Of a stretch of 64,000 nucleotides of DNA, positions 1-11,835 are shown piece by piece (position 1 is the stretch's first letter; every line of letters starts with the position of its first letter). The DNA is from Sabellastarte sp. h YS-2021 (taxonomy: Eukaryota; Annelida; Polychaeta; Sabellida; Sabellidae), in NCBI GenBank assembly GCA_964017235.1, contig OZ024933.1, positions 60,060,255 through 60,124,254 on the forward strand, written 5' to 3'. The notes under the pieces were generated by a model, which worked only from the letters and a program-made list of their open reading frames with translations, was not told where the DNA came from and did not search any database. Made by a program: the position numbers and the translations under genes.

Positions 1-3000
1 AACATAGTAAAATTTCAGACCTGTAGCTCATGGCATAGCTGAGTAATAGCTACTTTTAGGTTATCACTGTTGAGTAAATCACTTATAACTTGAAAAGTGT
101 TGCATTTAGAGCATTTTGTTAAAATATGTTATTCAGCTACTTTTTTCATAGCTACAATATGGTGAGTAAGTTGGGTGTCTGTCTCAATAGCTAAGTGAGT
201 AATAGCTACTTTTGGGCTTTTCAGTAACTTCCATCATGAGTAAAATCACTTGTAACTTAAAAACTATTGCATTTAGAGAATTTCGTATAAATATGTTATT
301 CAGCTACTTTTGGGCCAGCTATAACATAGTAAAATTTCAGACCTGTAGCTCATGGCATAGCTGAGTAATAGCTACTTTTAGGTTATCACTGTTGAGTAAA
401 TCACTTATAACTTGAAAACTATTGCATTTAGAGTATTTTGTTTCAATATATTATTCACCTATTTTGGGGTCAGCTATAACATAGTGAAGTTTCAGACCTG
501 TGGCTCATTTCATAGCTGAGTAATAGCTACTTTGAAGTTCTCACTGTTGAGTAAATCAGTTATAATTGGAAAACTATTGCATTTACAGAAATTTGTGCAA
601 ATATGTTATTCAGCTACTTTTGGGTCAGCTATAACATAGTGAAATTATAGACCTATAGCTCATGGCACAACTGAGCAATAGCTATTCTCAGGTACTGACT
701 GTTGAGTAAATCAGCTATAACTTGAAAAATATTGCATTTGGAGTATTTTGTTAAAATATATTGTTCACCTACTTTTGGGTCAGCTATAACATAGTGAAAT
801 TACAGACCTATAGCTCATGGCATAGCTGAGTAATAGCTACTTTTAGGTTATCACTGTTGAGTAAATCAGTTATAATTGGAAAACTATTGCATTTACAGAA
901 ATTTGTGCAAATATGTTATTCAGCTACTTTTGGGTCAGCTATAACATAGTGAAATTATAGACCTATAGCTCATGGCACAACTGAGCAATAGCTATTCTCA
1001 GGTACTGACTGTTGAGTAAATCAGCTATAACTTGAAAAATATTGCATTTGGAGTATTTTGTTAAAATATATTGTTCACCTACTTTTGGGTCAGCTATAAC
1101 ATAGTGAAATTACAGACCTATAGCTCATGGCATAGCTGAGTAATAGCTACTTTTAGGTTATCACTGTTGAGTAAATCGCTTATAACTTGAAAACTATTGC
1201 ATTTAGAGAATTTCGTATAAATATGTTATTCAGCTACTTTTGGGTCAGCTATAACATAGTAAAATTTCAGACCTGTAGCTCATGGCATAGCTGAGTAATA
1301 GCTACTTTTAGGTTATCACTGTTGAGTAAATCACTTATAACTTGAAAAGTGTTGCATTTAGAGCATTTTGTTAAAATATGTTATTTAGCTACTTTTTTCA
1401 TAGCTACAATATGGTGAGTAAGTTGGGTGTCTGTCTCAATAGCTAAGTGAGTAATAGCTACTTTTGGGCTTTTCAGTAACTTCCATCATGAGTAAAATCA
1501 CTTGTAACTTAAAAACTATTGCATTTAGAGAATTTCGTATAAATATGTTATTCAGCTACTTTTGGGCCAGCTATAACATAGTAAAATATCAGACCTGTAG
1601 CTCATGGCATAGCTGAGTAATAGCTACTTTTAGGTTATCACTGTTGAGTAAATCAGCTATAACTTGAAAAATATTGCATTTGGAGTATTTTGTTAAAATA
1701 TATTGTTCACCTACTTTTGGGTCAGCTATAACATAGTGAAATTACAGACCTATAGCTCATGGCATAGCTGAGTAATAGCTACTTTTAGGTTATCACTGTT
1801 GAGTAAATCGCTTATAACTTGAAAACTATTGCATTTAGAGAATTTCGCATAAATATGTTATTCAGCTACTTTTGGGTCAGCTATAACATAGTAAAATTTC
1901 AGACCTGTAGCTCATGGCATAGCTGAGTAATAGCTACTTTTAGGTTATCACTGTTGAGTAAATCACTTATAACTTGAAAAGTGTTGCATTTAGAGCATTT
2001 TGTTAAAATATGTTATTTAGCTACTTTTTTCATAGCTACAATATGGTGAGTAAGTTGGGTGTCTGTCTCAATAGCTAAGTGAGTAATAGCTACTTTTGGG
2101 CTTTTCAGTAACTTCCATCATGAGTAAAATCACTTGTAACTTAAAAACTATTGCATTTAGAGAATTTCGTATAAATATGTTATTCAGCTACTTTTGGGCC
2201 AGCTATAACATAGTAAAATATCAGACCTGTAGCTCATGGCATAGCTGAGTAATAGCTACTTTTAGGTTATCACTGTTGAGTAAATCACTTATAACTTGAA
2301 AACTATTGCATTTAGAGTATTTTGTTTCAATATGTTATTCACCTATTTTGGGGTCAGCTATAACATAGTGAAGTTTCAGACCTGTGGCTCATTTCATAGC
2401 TGAGTAATAGCTACTTTGAAGTTCTCACTGTTGAGTAAATCAGTTATAATTGGAAAACTATTGCATTTACAGAAATTTGTGCAAATATGTTATTCAGCTA
2501 CTTTTGGGTCAGCTATAACATAGTGAAATTATAGACCTATAGCTCATGGCACAACTGAGCAATAGCTATTCTCAGGTACTGACTGTTGAGTAAATCAGCT
2601 ATAACTTGAAAAATATTGCATTTGGAGTATTTTGTTAAAATATATTGTTCACCTACTTTTGGGTCAGCTATAACATAGTGAAATTACAGACCTATAGCTC
2701 ATGGCATAGCTGAGCAATAGCTATTTTCAGGTTCTCACTATTGAGTAAATCAGTTGTAGCTTGAAAACTATTGCATTTACAGTAGTTTGCTTAAATATGT
2801 TGTTCACCTACTTTTGGGTTAGCTATAACATAGTAAAATTTCAGACATGTAGCTCATTGCATAGCTAAGTAATAGTTCCTTTGAGGTTCTCACTGTTGAG
2901 TAAATCAGTTGTAACTTGAAAACTATTACATTTAGAGTAATTTGTTAAATATGTTATTCACAGAATTTTTGGTCAGCTATAACATAGTGAAATTGCAGAC

Positions 3001-3057
3001 CTCTATGTCATGGCATAGCTGAGCAATAGCTACTTTCAGGTTCTCACTGTTGAGTAA
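1..3057 (+). repeat. Tandem satellite array of ~158-bp monomers (element A core)
   Basis: Each monomer carries the landmarks gttgagtaaatca, ttgcattta, cagctacttttggg, agctataacatagtgaa and cagacctgtagctcatgg. A variant monomer (tttcatagctacaatatgg followed by gtctgtctcaatagc) recurs at about 178, 1428 and 2062, giving a higher-order arrangement of several monomers. The array decays toward its right end, where it joins the 3' module at about 3058. Confidence 0.9.
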
Positions 3058-4075
3058 ATCATTGTATCCACTGGATAGCCGCAGTGTGTAGAGAGAGATT
3101 TCACCGTTACTGCTCTGATGAAAAAAAATATTATAGCTAGCTTTCTTAAGTTTGCAGTATATATTAATAACCATAAAATGTTGTCTGGGAATATTTTTGG
3201 CCTCATTTTGAGAAACAAGATGGCCGCCACAGGTGTTTTTTGTCAGTCATGAAAAGTGCTTATATCTCCCTTATTATTGATCCTAGAGGTTTGGGATGAT
3301 AAACCAACCTGTAGGAAATCATGGGGTGGGAATCTTTTGGTGTGGTCAGATTTGACCTTCAATGACCCCTCCTTCAAGGTCAAACAAGGATAGCCAAACT
3401 TAAAAGTGCTTATAACTCGCTTATTATTGGTCCCAGAGGTTTGGGATGGTAAAGAGACAGGAAATCATGGGCTGTGAATCTGTTGATATGGTCTGATTTG
3501 ACCTTGGAACCCTCCTTCAAGGTCAAATGAGGATAGCGAAAATTGAAAGTGCCTACAACTCGCTTATTATTGGTGACAGAGATTTGGGATGGTAAACCAT
3601 CCCATAGGAAATCATTGGCTCGGAATCTTTTGGTATGGTCAGATTTGACCTTTGGACCCCTCCTTCAAGGTCAAATGAGGACAGCCAAGCTTAAAAGTGC
3701 TTATAACTCATTTATAATTGGTCCTAGAGGTTTGGAATGGTAAACCATAGGAAATCATGGGCTGGGAATGTATTTGTGTGGTTAGATTTGACCTTGGACC
3801 CCTTCTTCAAGGTCGAACGAGGATATTGCGTTTGTAGTATTTCTTTAAATATGTTTTAACCTATTTTTTACACTTAAACAATTACCTTGTTATTTTCCTT
3901 CATAATACCATTTACAGGGCACAACTTTTTTATCCTTTTCTTCTGTCAGCTTCGGAATTTCTTTCGAACTTGCTGTTCAGTTACCATTTACTGTATTTCT
4001 GTACAGCCCTTTTCCTGATAATTATTCTGTCCTCTAATCACCTTCACAAATCAAAAACACTCAGTCAGCTGACAC
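3058..4075 (+). repeat. Element A 3' module with E-type ~140-bp units
   Basis: It opens with attgtatccactggatag and a leader containing gagaaacaagatggccgcc. Four or so imperfect units follow, each reading cttataactcgcttattattgg, then gaggtttgggatgg, gaaatcatgg, gatttgacctt and ccttcaaggtcaaa. The same leader and units make up element E at 38490-40640, so this module has been joined to an unrelated satellite core in element A. Short reading frames here are duplicated exactly in copy 2 and are not genes. Confidence 0.75.
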
Positions 4076-4095
4076 AGTGCCCGTTCACGGGCACT
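4076..4095 (+). other. Terminal hairpin of element A copy 1
   Basis: agtgcccg-ttca-cgggcact is a perfect 8-bp stem with a 4-base loop. It is followed by ctcctcttg, after which copies 1 and 2 diverge. Such a 3' stem-loop near the terminus is typical of Helitron/Helentron-derived non-autonomous elements. Confidence 0.8.
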
Positions 4096-4111
4096 CTCCT
4101 CTTGTTAAAAA

Positions 4112-5045
4112 AATAGCATCAGAAATGCCCATACCCCACAGCCTGGGGATATAGTTTTTAACACCATATGAGAAACAGAAGAAGTGAAACAGTTCAAAGA
4201 TCAGGAGACTATGCCTTACACTTTTTGAGATATAGCCCAGACAAGATTTTAAGGGTCAAGGTCAAAATAGTAAGGTCAAAGGTCAACTCAAGGTCACGCT
4301 ATGACGTTGAACCCCTACACAACCTTACCAATGTCCCTACCAGTATTATCTTCCTACACCTTCTGCTCAGATATAGCCCGGACAAGATTTTATAGGTCAA
4401 AGTTACTGCAACAAGATCACAAGTCAAATCAAGGCCACACCAGGACAAATCACACTTACACCCCCTAACCAATGTCCCCAATAAGTATCAACTTCCTACC
4501 CCTTACGGTTTATGAGATATAGAACAGAAAAGATTTTCAAACTCAAGGTCATTACGAAAAGGTCAAAGGTCAAATCAAGGCCACACCGCGACACTGCACA
4601 GCTCCCCCAACTAATGTGCATACCAAGTATCAACTTCCTACACCTTACGGATTGCAAGATATAGCCCAAACAAGATTTTAAATTTCAAGGTCACTTAGGC
4701 AAGGTCAAAGGCCAACTTAAGGTCACACTATGACATTGCACACTTTCACCCCCCCCCCACCCCCACCCCCACCCCCACCCCCCCCCACCCCCAACCAGTG
4801 TACCTACCAAATATTAACCTTCTTCACCATAAAAATTCCGAGATATAGCCCTGAGACAAGCTTTTAAAGGTCAAGATCACTACAACAAGGTCAAAGGTCA
4901 ACTTAAGGTCTCACCATGATGTTGCACTCCTACACCCCCCTCCATGTCCCTACCCAGTATCAACCTCATACACCTTAGTTTTTTTTCTGACAAACTTTTT
5001 CCACTGCCCGCCAGCCCATCTGCCCATCCAGACATCATGAAAACA
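4112..5045 (-). mobile_element. Element D, fragment 1 (minus orientation)
   Basis: It starts with the D 3' end (agcatcagaaatgccc, then taccccacagcctgggg) and contains about five ~133-bp units. In this orientation a unit reads gagatatagcccgacaag, ggtcaaggtcac, caaggtcaaaggtcaa, gacgttgcac, ctaaccaatgtccctacc and tatcaacttcctacacc. It stops in the 5' leader (cccatccagacatcatgaaa) without the terminal palindrome, so it is truncated. A C-rich microsatellite lies at about 4747-4795. Confidence 0.8.
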
Positions 5046-7046
5046 AAAGATAAAGATAAACAAAATAGAAGAAATATATATTTTTTCAGAAACAAATCAG
5101 TTTTGTTAATTTGGCATAACAATTTTACATATATTTTTTACACTTTTTTGATTTTCTACTCAGAGTAACACTAATAAACTGTCAAACTTTCAAAAAAAAA
5201 AGCAATTACTTTTTGCTTGCAGCCACAAAAGTGAATATAACAAAGTGGTCTTTCTAGTTTTAACAATCTACTACAGCTAGTTTAGTTTTTATTTAGTAAA
5301 GACTAGTTATAAATCTCAATTCAAAATACCAATTAACATGTGCATTTTCTTAAGACATCACAACAGTTACATATGTACAGGTTGACTAGAGTATCACTCA
5401 TGGGATTATTTATGTTTCGGTGGGTTTTGTTCTGGGATCTTGTTGGGTTTAACAAGTTTTAAAGCCAGTGATTGTTTTTCTTCACCACAGTTTTATCACT
5501 GCATGATATATATATATTGTTTGAACCAAGATCACAATTTAGAAAAGTTTTTTCATGAGTTATTTTCAAATTTTTAGGGACATTCAGTATGAACAAAGTA
5601 GATTGGAAAGAAAACTTATAGTTGCACTTGGGTAACAGATTAACAGATTAATCTTGTAAGTTTTTCATCAATATTTTATTGCATATCAGTCCAATTGCCT
5701 AGTGAATTGTTGTTGAGTTAAAGAGACTGCCAGGCTACTGATGTAATAAATACAGGCCGAAACAACATGATTTTAAGTTTGGTAGAGCATGTAATTCCTC
5801 AGTCTAAATAATTTAGAAAAACTACTGGCTTAGCTTCTTAAATCCATGACAAACGAACCACAAATTAACACATAATATACAATATACATGGATATGCAGC
5901 AATTACATTTCTACTGAGTGCTGTTACGTTGAACATCAAAAATCACAATAACATAATACTTATTTGTTTATTTTACATAACTTATTGATTGTATAATATC
6001 ACAAAAATACTTATGAATGTGACCAAAATTGGGAACTAACTTTCACAGTGAAAGTAAACATGAATATGAGCCGTGTGTGAAATGTCTTCCAGCTGTAACA
6101 TAGATGTTAAATTCTTTGCAGTTGCTCACTGGTTAACCAATCACATTCCATGACACAACACAAAGGGTTCATATTTACATTTGTGGCCATATAGTTGAAA
6201 GAGCCTTTTGACTGTGAATATTTAAAGATAAAACAATTAAAATATTCATGTAACCCTCCAATATCCACTGGGTTCGGGTCTGGATTCGGTTCTAATTTTG
6301 GCAACCATCCAGATTCACCTATAAAAAATGCAGCATCTTCAGGTGTTGGGGTGTCAAAACTGATTGCAATTACAAATTATACTGCATAACTAGAAATTTT
6401 AGCTTGAAAAAACATTTCAGTAATTCCTCATTTTTAACAAATTCACTAGAATTAATTTTCACTAATACATGGCTAGTTTCTTATTGAGATAGTAATACAG
6501 ATATAAAATATCACTAGGAATTAATTCCCTCTACCCAAGCTCATAAGCTAAAATAGCTAAAATTAGTATGTATTGAAAATTTAATTTTATACAGTAATGT
6601 CGACTAAAATACACTCGTTCCATCAAAACAGGGCCTACTGCTTATATTGTATCATGTAAGTTCAGTCTGTTAGCAGATTTAAACAATATGGCTTCTGATG
6701 AGAAATTAAATCCCAATGTTTACAGTGATATGATTAACAATATTATTTATATATATTTACAACTTAAATGCAAAGTATGTATATATGTCAACAAATACCG
6801 TGAACATTTTTTGTAACATATATTTTTTTTTCAACTCACAACAAGCAAACACACATTTTTTTTGCTCAAATGTTACACACACTCTACGCATAATCACACG
6901 TTTAGTTACAAATTTGTTAAATGTGTTTATAGATTCCAAAATATTCCATTTTCATACTAATATAATTTGCTGGTGCAGATAATCTTAGCTGGACATCTTC
7001 CTGTTTTGAACATCCATCTCACATCTGTTAATTGCCGACTGATCAA
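5046..7046. other. AT-rich intergenic DNA and probable 7B2 3' UTR
   Basis: No coding region or repeat family is recognised. The part next to 7047 should hold the 3' UTR of the minus-strand 7B2 gene. No unambiguous AATAAA signal was picked out on that strand. Confidence 0.5.
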
Positions 7047-7157
7047 TTAACCTTTCTTGGCTACCCTACGGATCCGAACATCTTGCAAATATGGGTTGTC
7101 ATGGGCTGCACTCTGAGCCTTCATCTCATCCAGTAATTTGTCTATCTGATTGGTGCT
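7047..7157 (-). CDS. SCG5: 7B2 coding exon 5 (second CT-peptide-like module, stop)
   Basis: 36 codons plus TAA, acceptor tataccag. It encodes STNQIDKLLDEMKAQSAAH, then NPYLQDVRIRRVAKKG. NPYLQ and VAKK are the conserved core of the 7B2 CT peptide. The exon is the same length as exon 4. Confidence 0.9.
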   Translation of the reverse strand, partial: STNQIDKLLDEMKAQSAAHDNPYLQDVRIRRVAKKG

Positions 7158-10100
7158 CTGGTATAGACAAAATAGTACAAAAATAAGCATTGAAACCTCT
7201 ATTAGCCTGACTTCTGATAAGTGGATGAGTATCTCCAACATAGTGCAGATAGAATAGACTTAGTTGACTAACTGGTACCTAGATGGCTGCTAGGTAAATA
7301 CTAAGGCTTTGTAGAAGTGGTCCCAGAGTACCAGGGAGTTGAAAAAGAATGTGCTTCAGTTTTAAGTTGGAATTCGTAGCATATATTTTGTCTTTTCACA
7401 CTAATGATAATATAACTCCAGCCAATATGAAACAATTTTTGTTTAATTAATATTTTGATCTTTTCTCAGATCAATAGATATCACTAGCATATAGGAGAGA
7501 CCTCCAGTTGAAATGACCCCAACTTTTTAGTTCTTAACCTATTGAAATCATTCACCGCTTTCTTCAGCTAAAGGAAGCCTTGTATCTGACTGTTTTGGAT
7601 CATATCAGATCTAGTGATTGAGTAATGAGTTAAAGTTTATTTGTGGCAGTGATTTTAATGTAGGTATCTCAAACGTATGTGTGTCAAAATATTATCTATG
7701 GTTTGAAGAATAAATTGATAACTTTAATATGTATCATCAGGATTTGTACAAACTTTGTTATTTGAGGTTAATAGGCATTCTTGACAGAGAAACAGACATC
7801 TGTACTTGATGCATTAAAATGTTAAGTGTATGAAAAAAAAACATTTACACAAAGTGAAACAGCACAGAACATATCTGTGTTTAACATAATAAATTACACA
7901 GTAATGCAACAGTATACGCCATCTTTACCAAAGTGTTACATTTCACAAAAAGTGACAAGAACCTCTGTCAAATATCTACTGCACTTACTGCCAGTTAATT
8001 CTTCCATGGATCTAAGCCCCTCATTTGTAACAAATTTGATACAAATTTGTCTAATACTTCTCAAGCAATTCTCCTGGGAGATGTACAAGGCAGTTGGCAC
8101 GCATAGAAGCATAGATATGTATGGAAACTGTAATACCTTTAGCAGAGGTAATTAAATTATAAAAGATATAAAATCACTTACCCTTTTGACAATTGGGGCC
8201 TTTTTCGCCACAAGGAATTCTCTCTTGGGGAGCTCACTGCTTACATAAGGGTTGTTATTGCTGACACCTTGCAGAAGCTGATTAAATACCTATAGAGGGA
8301 CATAAAGCTTTCAGTGTAAGACATTTAGACACTCAAAGAAGTCTCAAACATAGTGAAACATGCCACAAAACTCGAGTAGAGTTAGCCAGGTATGGCAAAT
8401 AGGTTAGGTCTACAGAGTTTTATCTTTTCCTTTAAGTTAGTACTCAAAAAAGAACAATATTGTATTATTGCTAATTGTATTCTTGTATTATTGCTAATTT
8501 TAACAGTTTGTAGCAACTTGTATGCCTTTTTCCACATTTCTGTGGACTATTCAATCTATACGTAACCACTTTGCATTGACTATTTAATCCATACTATACC
8601 TCAAAGTATTTATGTATGGACTGTTATAGTCATACCTTAATATCTGGTATATTTGTATTGACTATTCAATCCATACTTAACCACTTTACATTGACTATTC
8701 AATCCATACCTTACCGCCCGGTATACTTGTATTGACTATTGAATCCATACCTTACCACCTGGTATACTTGTATTGACTATTAAATCCATACCTCACCATC
8801 TCGTAGACTTGTATTTGCTATTGAATCTATGTTACTACCTACTATACTAATATTGACTATTCTCCAACTAGTATATTTACACTAACCATTAAATTCCGTA
8901 CCTTATCCACCCTGCTATTCAAATATACTTTTATGGACTGTCACAATATCCATGTGATATAGATTGCTTCTAGATTCATACTATATGCAAATGATATAGT
9001 TATGCTGACCATTAAATAAATACCTTATCTACCTGGTATGAGTCGGCATTACTCTTGTCAGACTTGGAGTCAGGACATTTAAACATGTGCTCCTCATCAC
9101 AAGAACACATGCCCTTCTTCTGCATCTTCAGAATCCATTCCTGCTGGAACTCTGCTGCATCCTCAATGAACTCATGACACCCATCTTTTGCTATATAGAT
9201 GTTGTAGAGAGCAAAAACATGTTTATATATTGCTTATATACAACATACCATATTTGTAAATTCTGAAGATTTCATATATCCTCTATGACAATATGACATC
9301 TTTCTTAAGCTGAAGCTAAAACCATTTTGAAGAGAATTATAACACATATCTTTATTGATTATATGTAATTATAATCTATGCTTTTACTGACATTTTCCTC
9401 AGTGACCTTATGACATGTGTCTGTTGCTAAATATATGTTAAAGAAAGTTATAACATCTGTTTTTCAATTGTATGTTTGATTATCAATTTTAAAAACATTA
9501 ATTTAAAATTATGTGTTTGATTATAAATTTAAAACAGCCAATTTAGTTTTCCGGATTTTTTTGTGATTTAAATGGAGCCTTGACAAGAACAAGCAAATGT
9601 TAAAGCAGTTTAAGTTGGGCTTAAGTTTCATGCCATACACAGTGTTGGCAAAATTTAAAGGCAAAATTATAGACCTGAACAAACTCATTGTTATTACAAT
9701 TATAGCACAGCGGCAACCCTATAATGATCACTGTGTTTTACCTGAATATCCTTTGGGGCAAGGATTTGGTGGATGACAGTAAAAAGGAAGTGTCTCATCA
9801 GATTTGACTTCCTGTGTATTTTTCTGTGTACCTTCTGGCTTTAAATGCTGCTTGCCTTCACCAGCACCCCCTGCAAATGCAAAGAGAAGAGAAGTTTGCT
9901 ACAGTACTTGAATTTGTCATTAAGGAAACCCTCTTTTTACCTTTGTCAAGAAGGTTATGTAATTGCCATTGGTAGTGTGTGTTTGGGTGTCTGTTTATTT
10001 GTTAATTAGCGTGAAAAGTTATGGACAGATATAGAATGATGTAATTTTCAGGAAATTTTAATAATGGCACAAAGAACAGACGATTAAATTTTGATGATGA

Positions 10101-11093
10101 TCCAGATCACTTTATGGATCCCGTAATTTTTAACGCGTTTTGTAACATTGCACTCATAAAAACTATTCGGTCTTGGCAGAGGTTTGGACTCCTCTAAGTG
10201 CCCTTGTTTATAAATGTTACGCAGCATTTGTATCACATTTGTGTGTTTTATGATTGTTTATCTGATCACCTGCAGTGAATCTTATGGTAGGTTAGTTTCA
10301 AGGCTTTTCCAGTGTGAAGTTCAGTTTGTTCATGCTTTCACAATTTATATGTCTATTTTCTGGTTCAAAGAAGACACATCTCGATTTTTTGGGGGGTTTT
10401 TCTTTTGAAAAAAGTAACAAGTCAGAAATTTTTTTTGTAGATTTCAGTTTGTTCATGCTCTCAGAATTTATATGTATATTTTCCGGTTGAAACAAGTCAC
10501 GTCTTGGTTTTTTTCTTTTTTTTTCTTTTAAAAGAGTAAAGTCAGAAAAATATTTTTTTGTCTGACCTTATCTCATACAAATATTTCCTTACAAAAATCC
10601 TTTTTCTCTTTTCCAAATTTCCATTTTCTAACTTACGGTAACATGTTTGTAAAGTTTATAAATAGTAAAAATCTTTTATAATTAAACCAAATATTGGTTT
10701 CCGAAGAGATGTTATAGAGTTACATAAATTTTGACCTTTATTATTTTCATTTGTGAACTTAAAATTCAATATGTATAAACTTAAAATTTATGCTCAATAA
10801 TAACAGGCATCCATGTCCAAGTTACCAGAAATATATTGAAAGCCATTGCTATTGGGTGAATTCTGCTCCAAATATTCCTCCTCTCTTGGCACTGCTCTTC
10901 CAGATTCTCTGGACTCCAGGGCAATGTCATTGATCCAAGCTTGGTCATCAAAATACTGGTGGTCAGCTAGGTCACTGAGTCTCTTGTACAGGTCCCTTAC
11001 CAGCATGTCCTCATATAGAGCACCTGGGTCAGCTGAGTACATACTGCCTGAACTGACTGCAGTCAGACTGACCAGAACAGCCACCAAAAACAT
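7047..11093 (-). CDS. SCG5: 7B2 / secretogranin V (neuroendocrine chaperone of prohormone convertase 2), five coding exons
   Basis: 7B2 is a secretory-granule protein that chaperones pro-PC2. Its C-terminal peptide inhibits the convertase. The exons, in transcript order, are 11093-10826, 9870-9742, 9190-9033, 8289-8182 and 7157-7047, with GT/AG borders and matching phases (1,1,0,0), giving 257 aa. A signal peptide (MFLVAVLVSLTAVSSG) leads. Exon 2 carries the family signature PPNPCPKGYS, preceded by GGAGEGKQHLKPEG, which resembles the vertebrate GGAHEGLQHL stretch. Exon 3 is cysteine-containing (DGCHEFIEDAAEF, CSCDEEHMFKC). Exons 4 and 5 both end in an NPY...VAKK peptide. I start at the ATG at 11093; a longer frame begins only at a TTG and crosses a likely 3' splice site (gcaatttcag). 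Identification is secure; the exact 5' structure is inferred. Confidence 0.93.
8182..8289 (-). CDS. SCG5: 7B2 coding exon 4 (first CT-peptide-like module)
   Basis: 108 nt, phase 0 at both ends, exactly 36 codons. It contains NNPYVSSELPKREFLVAKK and ends in the dibasic KR. The NPY and VAKK landmarks match the PC2-inhibitory CT peptide and recur in exon 5. Confidence 0.9.
8530..9035. repeat. ~40-bp tandem array in 7B2 intron 3 derived from the exon 3 donor region
   Basis: About ten degenerate units read ttgactattaaatccatacc, then ttaccacctggtatacttg on the plus strand. The last unit, at about 9003-9036, is gctgaccattaaataaatac, then cttatctacctggtat. That unit spans the actual exon 3/intron 3 boundary, so on the transcribed strand many units carry a splice-donor-like ACCAG|gtggtaagg. 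Confidence 0.8.
9033..9190 (-). CDS. SCG5: 7B2 coding exon 3
   Basis: 158 nt, acceptor ctatatag, donor TACCAG|gtagat, leaving in phase 0. It encodes DGCHEFIEDAAEFQQEW and a Cys cluster (MCSCDEEHMFKCPD). The donor region is the apparent source of the tandem array in the following intron. Confidence 0.92.
9742..9870 (-). CDS. SCG5: 7B2 coding exon 2
   Basis: 129 nt, acceptor tttgcag, donor TATTCAG|gtaaaa, entering and leaving in phase 1. It encodes the most diagnostic 7B2 motif, CHPPNPCPKGYS. Confidence 0.93.
10300..10560. repeat. Two-copy tandem duplication (~132 bp) in 7B2 intron 1
   Basis: cagtttgttcatgctttcac, aatttatatgtctattttc and gtcagaaa recur at about 10321 and 10446 with moderate divergence. 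T-rich filler lies between the copies. Confidence 0.75.
10826..11093 (-). CDS. SCG5: 7B2 coding exon 1
   Basis: It holds the start codon, the hydrophobic signal peptide and the acidic N-terminal region (YEDMLVRDLYKRLSDLADH). The donor is TTTCTG|gtaact, phase 1. Reading on past this donor gives only a short tail to a stop at 10794, so the splice is preferred. It joins exon 2 to make ...YISGGAGEGKQ. Confidence 0.9.
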
Positions 11094-11288
11094 GGCCTGA
11101 AATTGCAAAACATTGCCAAACTAAATATTATTTTATTCTCAGTACTAAATGTTATAATCGATATTACACACTGCAAAACAAACAGTAACCTAAGTGACAG
11201 AGACATTTGAAGTTCTTGATTCGTGATCACAATGCAATACAGTTAACACAGACTTGGTAAAGATCACTGTAGATGATAGCAGCCCCTG

Positions 11289-11296
11289 AATTTATA
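11289..11296 (-). promoter_or_regulatory. Possible TATA box of 7B2
   Basis: TATAAATT on the minus strand, about 195 bp upstream of the ATG, with a possible 5' UTR exon and intron between them (acceptor gcaatttcag just before GCCATG). This rests on position and consensus only. Confidence 0.35.
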
Positions 11297-11835
11297 GGAG
11301 GGATGCCTTAAACAATAACAACCAAAATTGGCCTGTAATTTTGACAGAATGTATTAATGCTATAGAACCTAGATAAAATAAGGCTTGACATTTTAAGTGG
11401 TTGGACATGTATGTAAGAATCAACAATATTGTCTGAAATTATAGTCTTATATGCATCAATGGAGGAACAACCATCAAAAACAATATTTAAAATAGTAGAG
11501 ACAATGTATTATTGCAAGAATAGCTAGCTGGTTATGGCCTTAAATTGTTGGAGAGAATGTGTTACTGCAAAAACAGCCTAGCTAAAGCATTGTGTGACTG
11601 CAAGATCTGCTAGTTAAAGCACAGCCTGAAATTTATAAGAGAGAATGCGTTGCTGCAAAAATGTGTTACACATTTAACACATCTAATTTAGGTAGGGAAA
11701 TTGAGAATGCTCAGCAACACACATGTCCAGAACATATTATAGCTGGGGGAACACTGGCAAGGCCAGATTATACCTGAGAAATTTGTAATAAGTGAGAACC
11801 ATAAAAATGAAAAATACATTGCATCACATTTTTAT
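11297..11835. other. Intergenic DNA between 7B2 and element B
   Basis: It contains a weak, degenerate ~60-bp repetition around 11510-11650 (ggagagaatgtgttactgca / gagagaatgcgttgctgcaa). No gene is recognised. Confidence 0.5.

Larger units (their letters stand above)
1..4106 (+). mobile_element. Element A, copy 1 (satellite-cored, Helentron/pearl-like), 5' end outside window
   Basis: The same sequence recurs in the same orientation at 31044-35995. From the end of the array to the terminal hairpin the two copies are collinear at a constant offset of 31,886 bases, with roughly 1 percent difference by eye. The order is a tandem array of ~158-bp units, a 3' module made of 'growth to Rho-like' ~140-bp units shared with element E, a subterminal gtcagctgac palindrome at 4063-4072, then a terminal hairpin. 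The window begins inside the array, so the 5' end is not seen. No transposase is present, so it is non-autonomous. The Helentron/pearl assignment is an inference from architecture. Confidence 0.6.

Noticed and set aside
1-3057. CRISPR-like array of regular repeats
   Set aside because: Units are ~158 bp with no unique spacers, in a eukaryotic context with introns and retroelements. It is a satellite.
2977-3230. Short minus-strand ORFs, repeated at 34863-35116
   Set aside because: They are identical only because the element A copies are duplicated. They lie in non-coding repeat modules and overlap each other in different frames.
10794-11108. Single-exon 104-aa secreted peptide
   Set aside because: The frame start is TTG and the end reads through a good donor. 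Splicing at 10826 gives a clear 7B2 protein.
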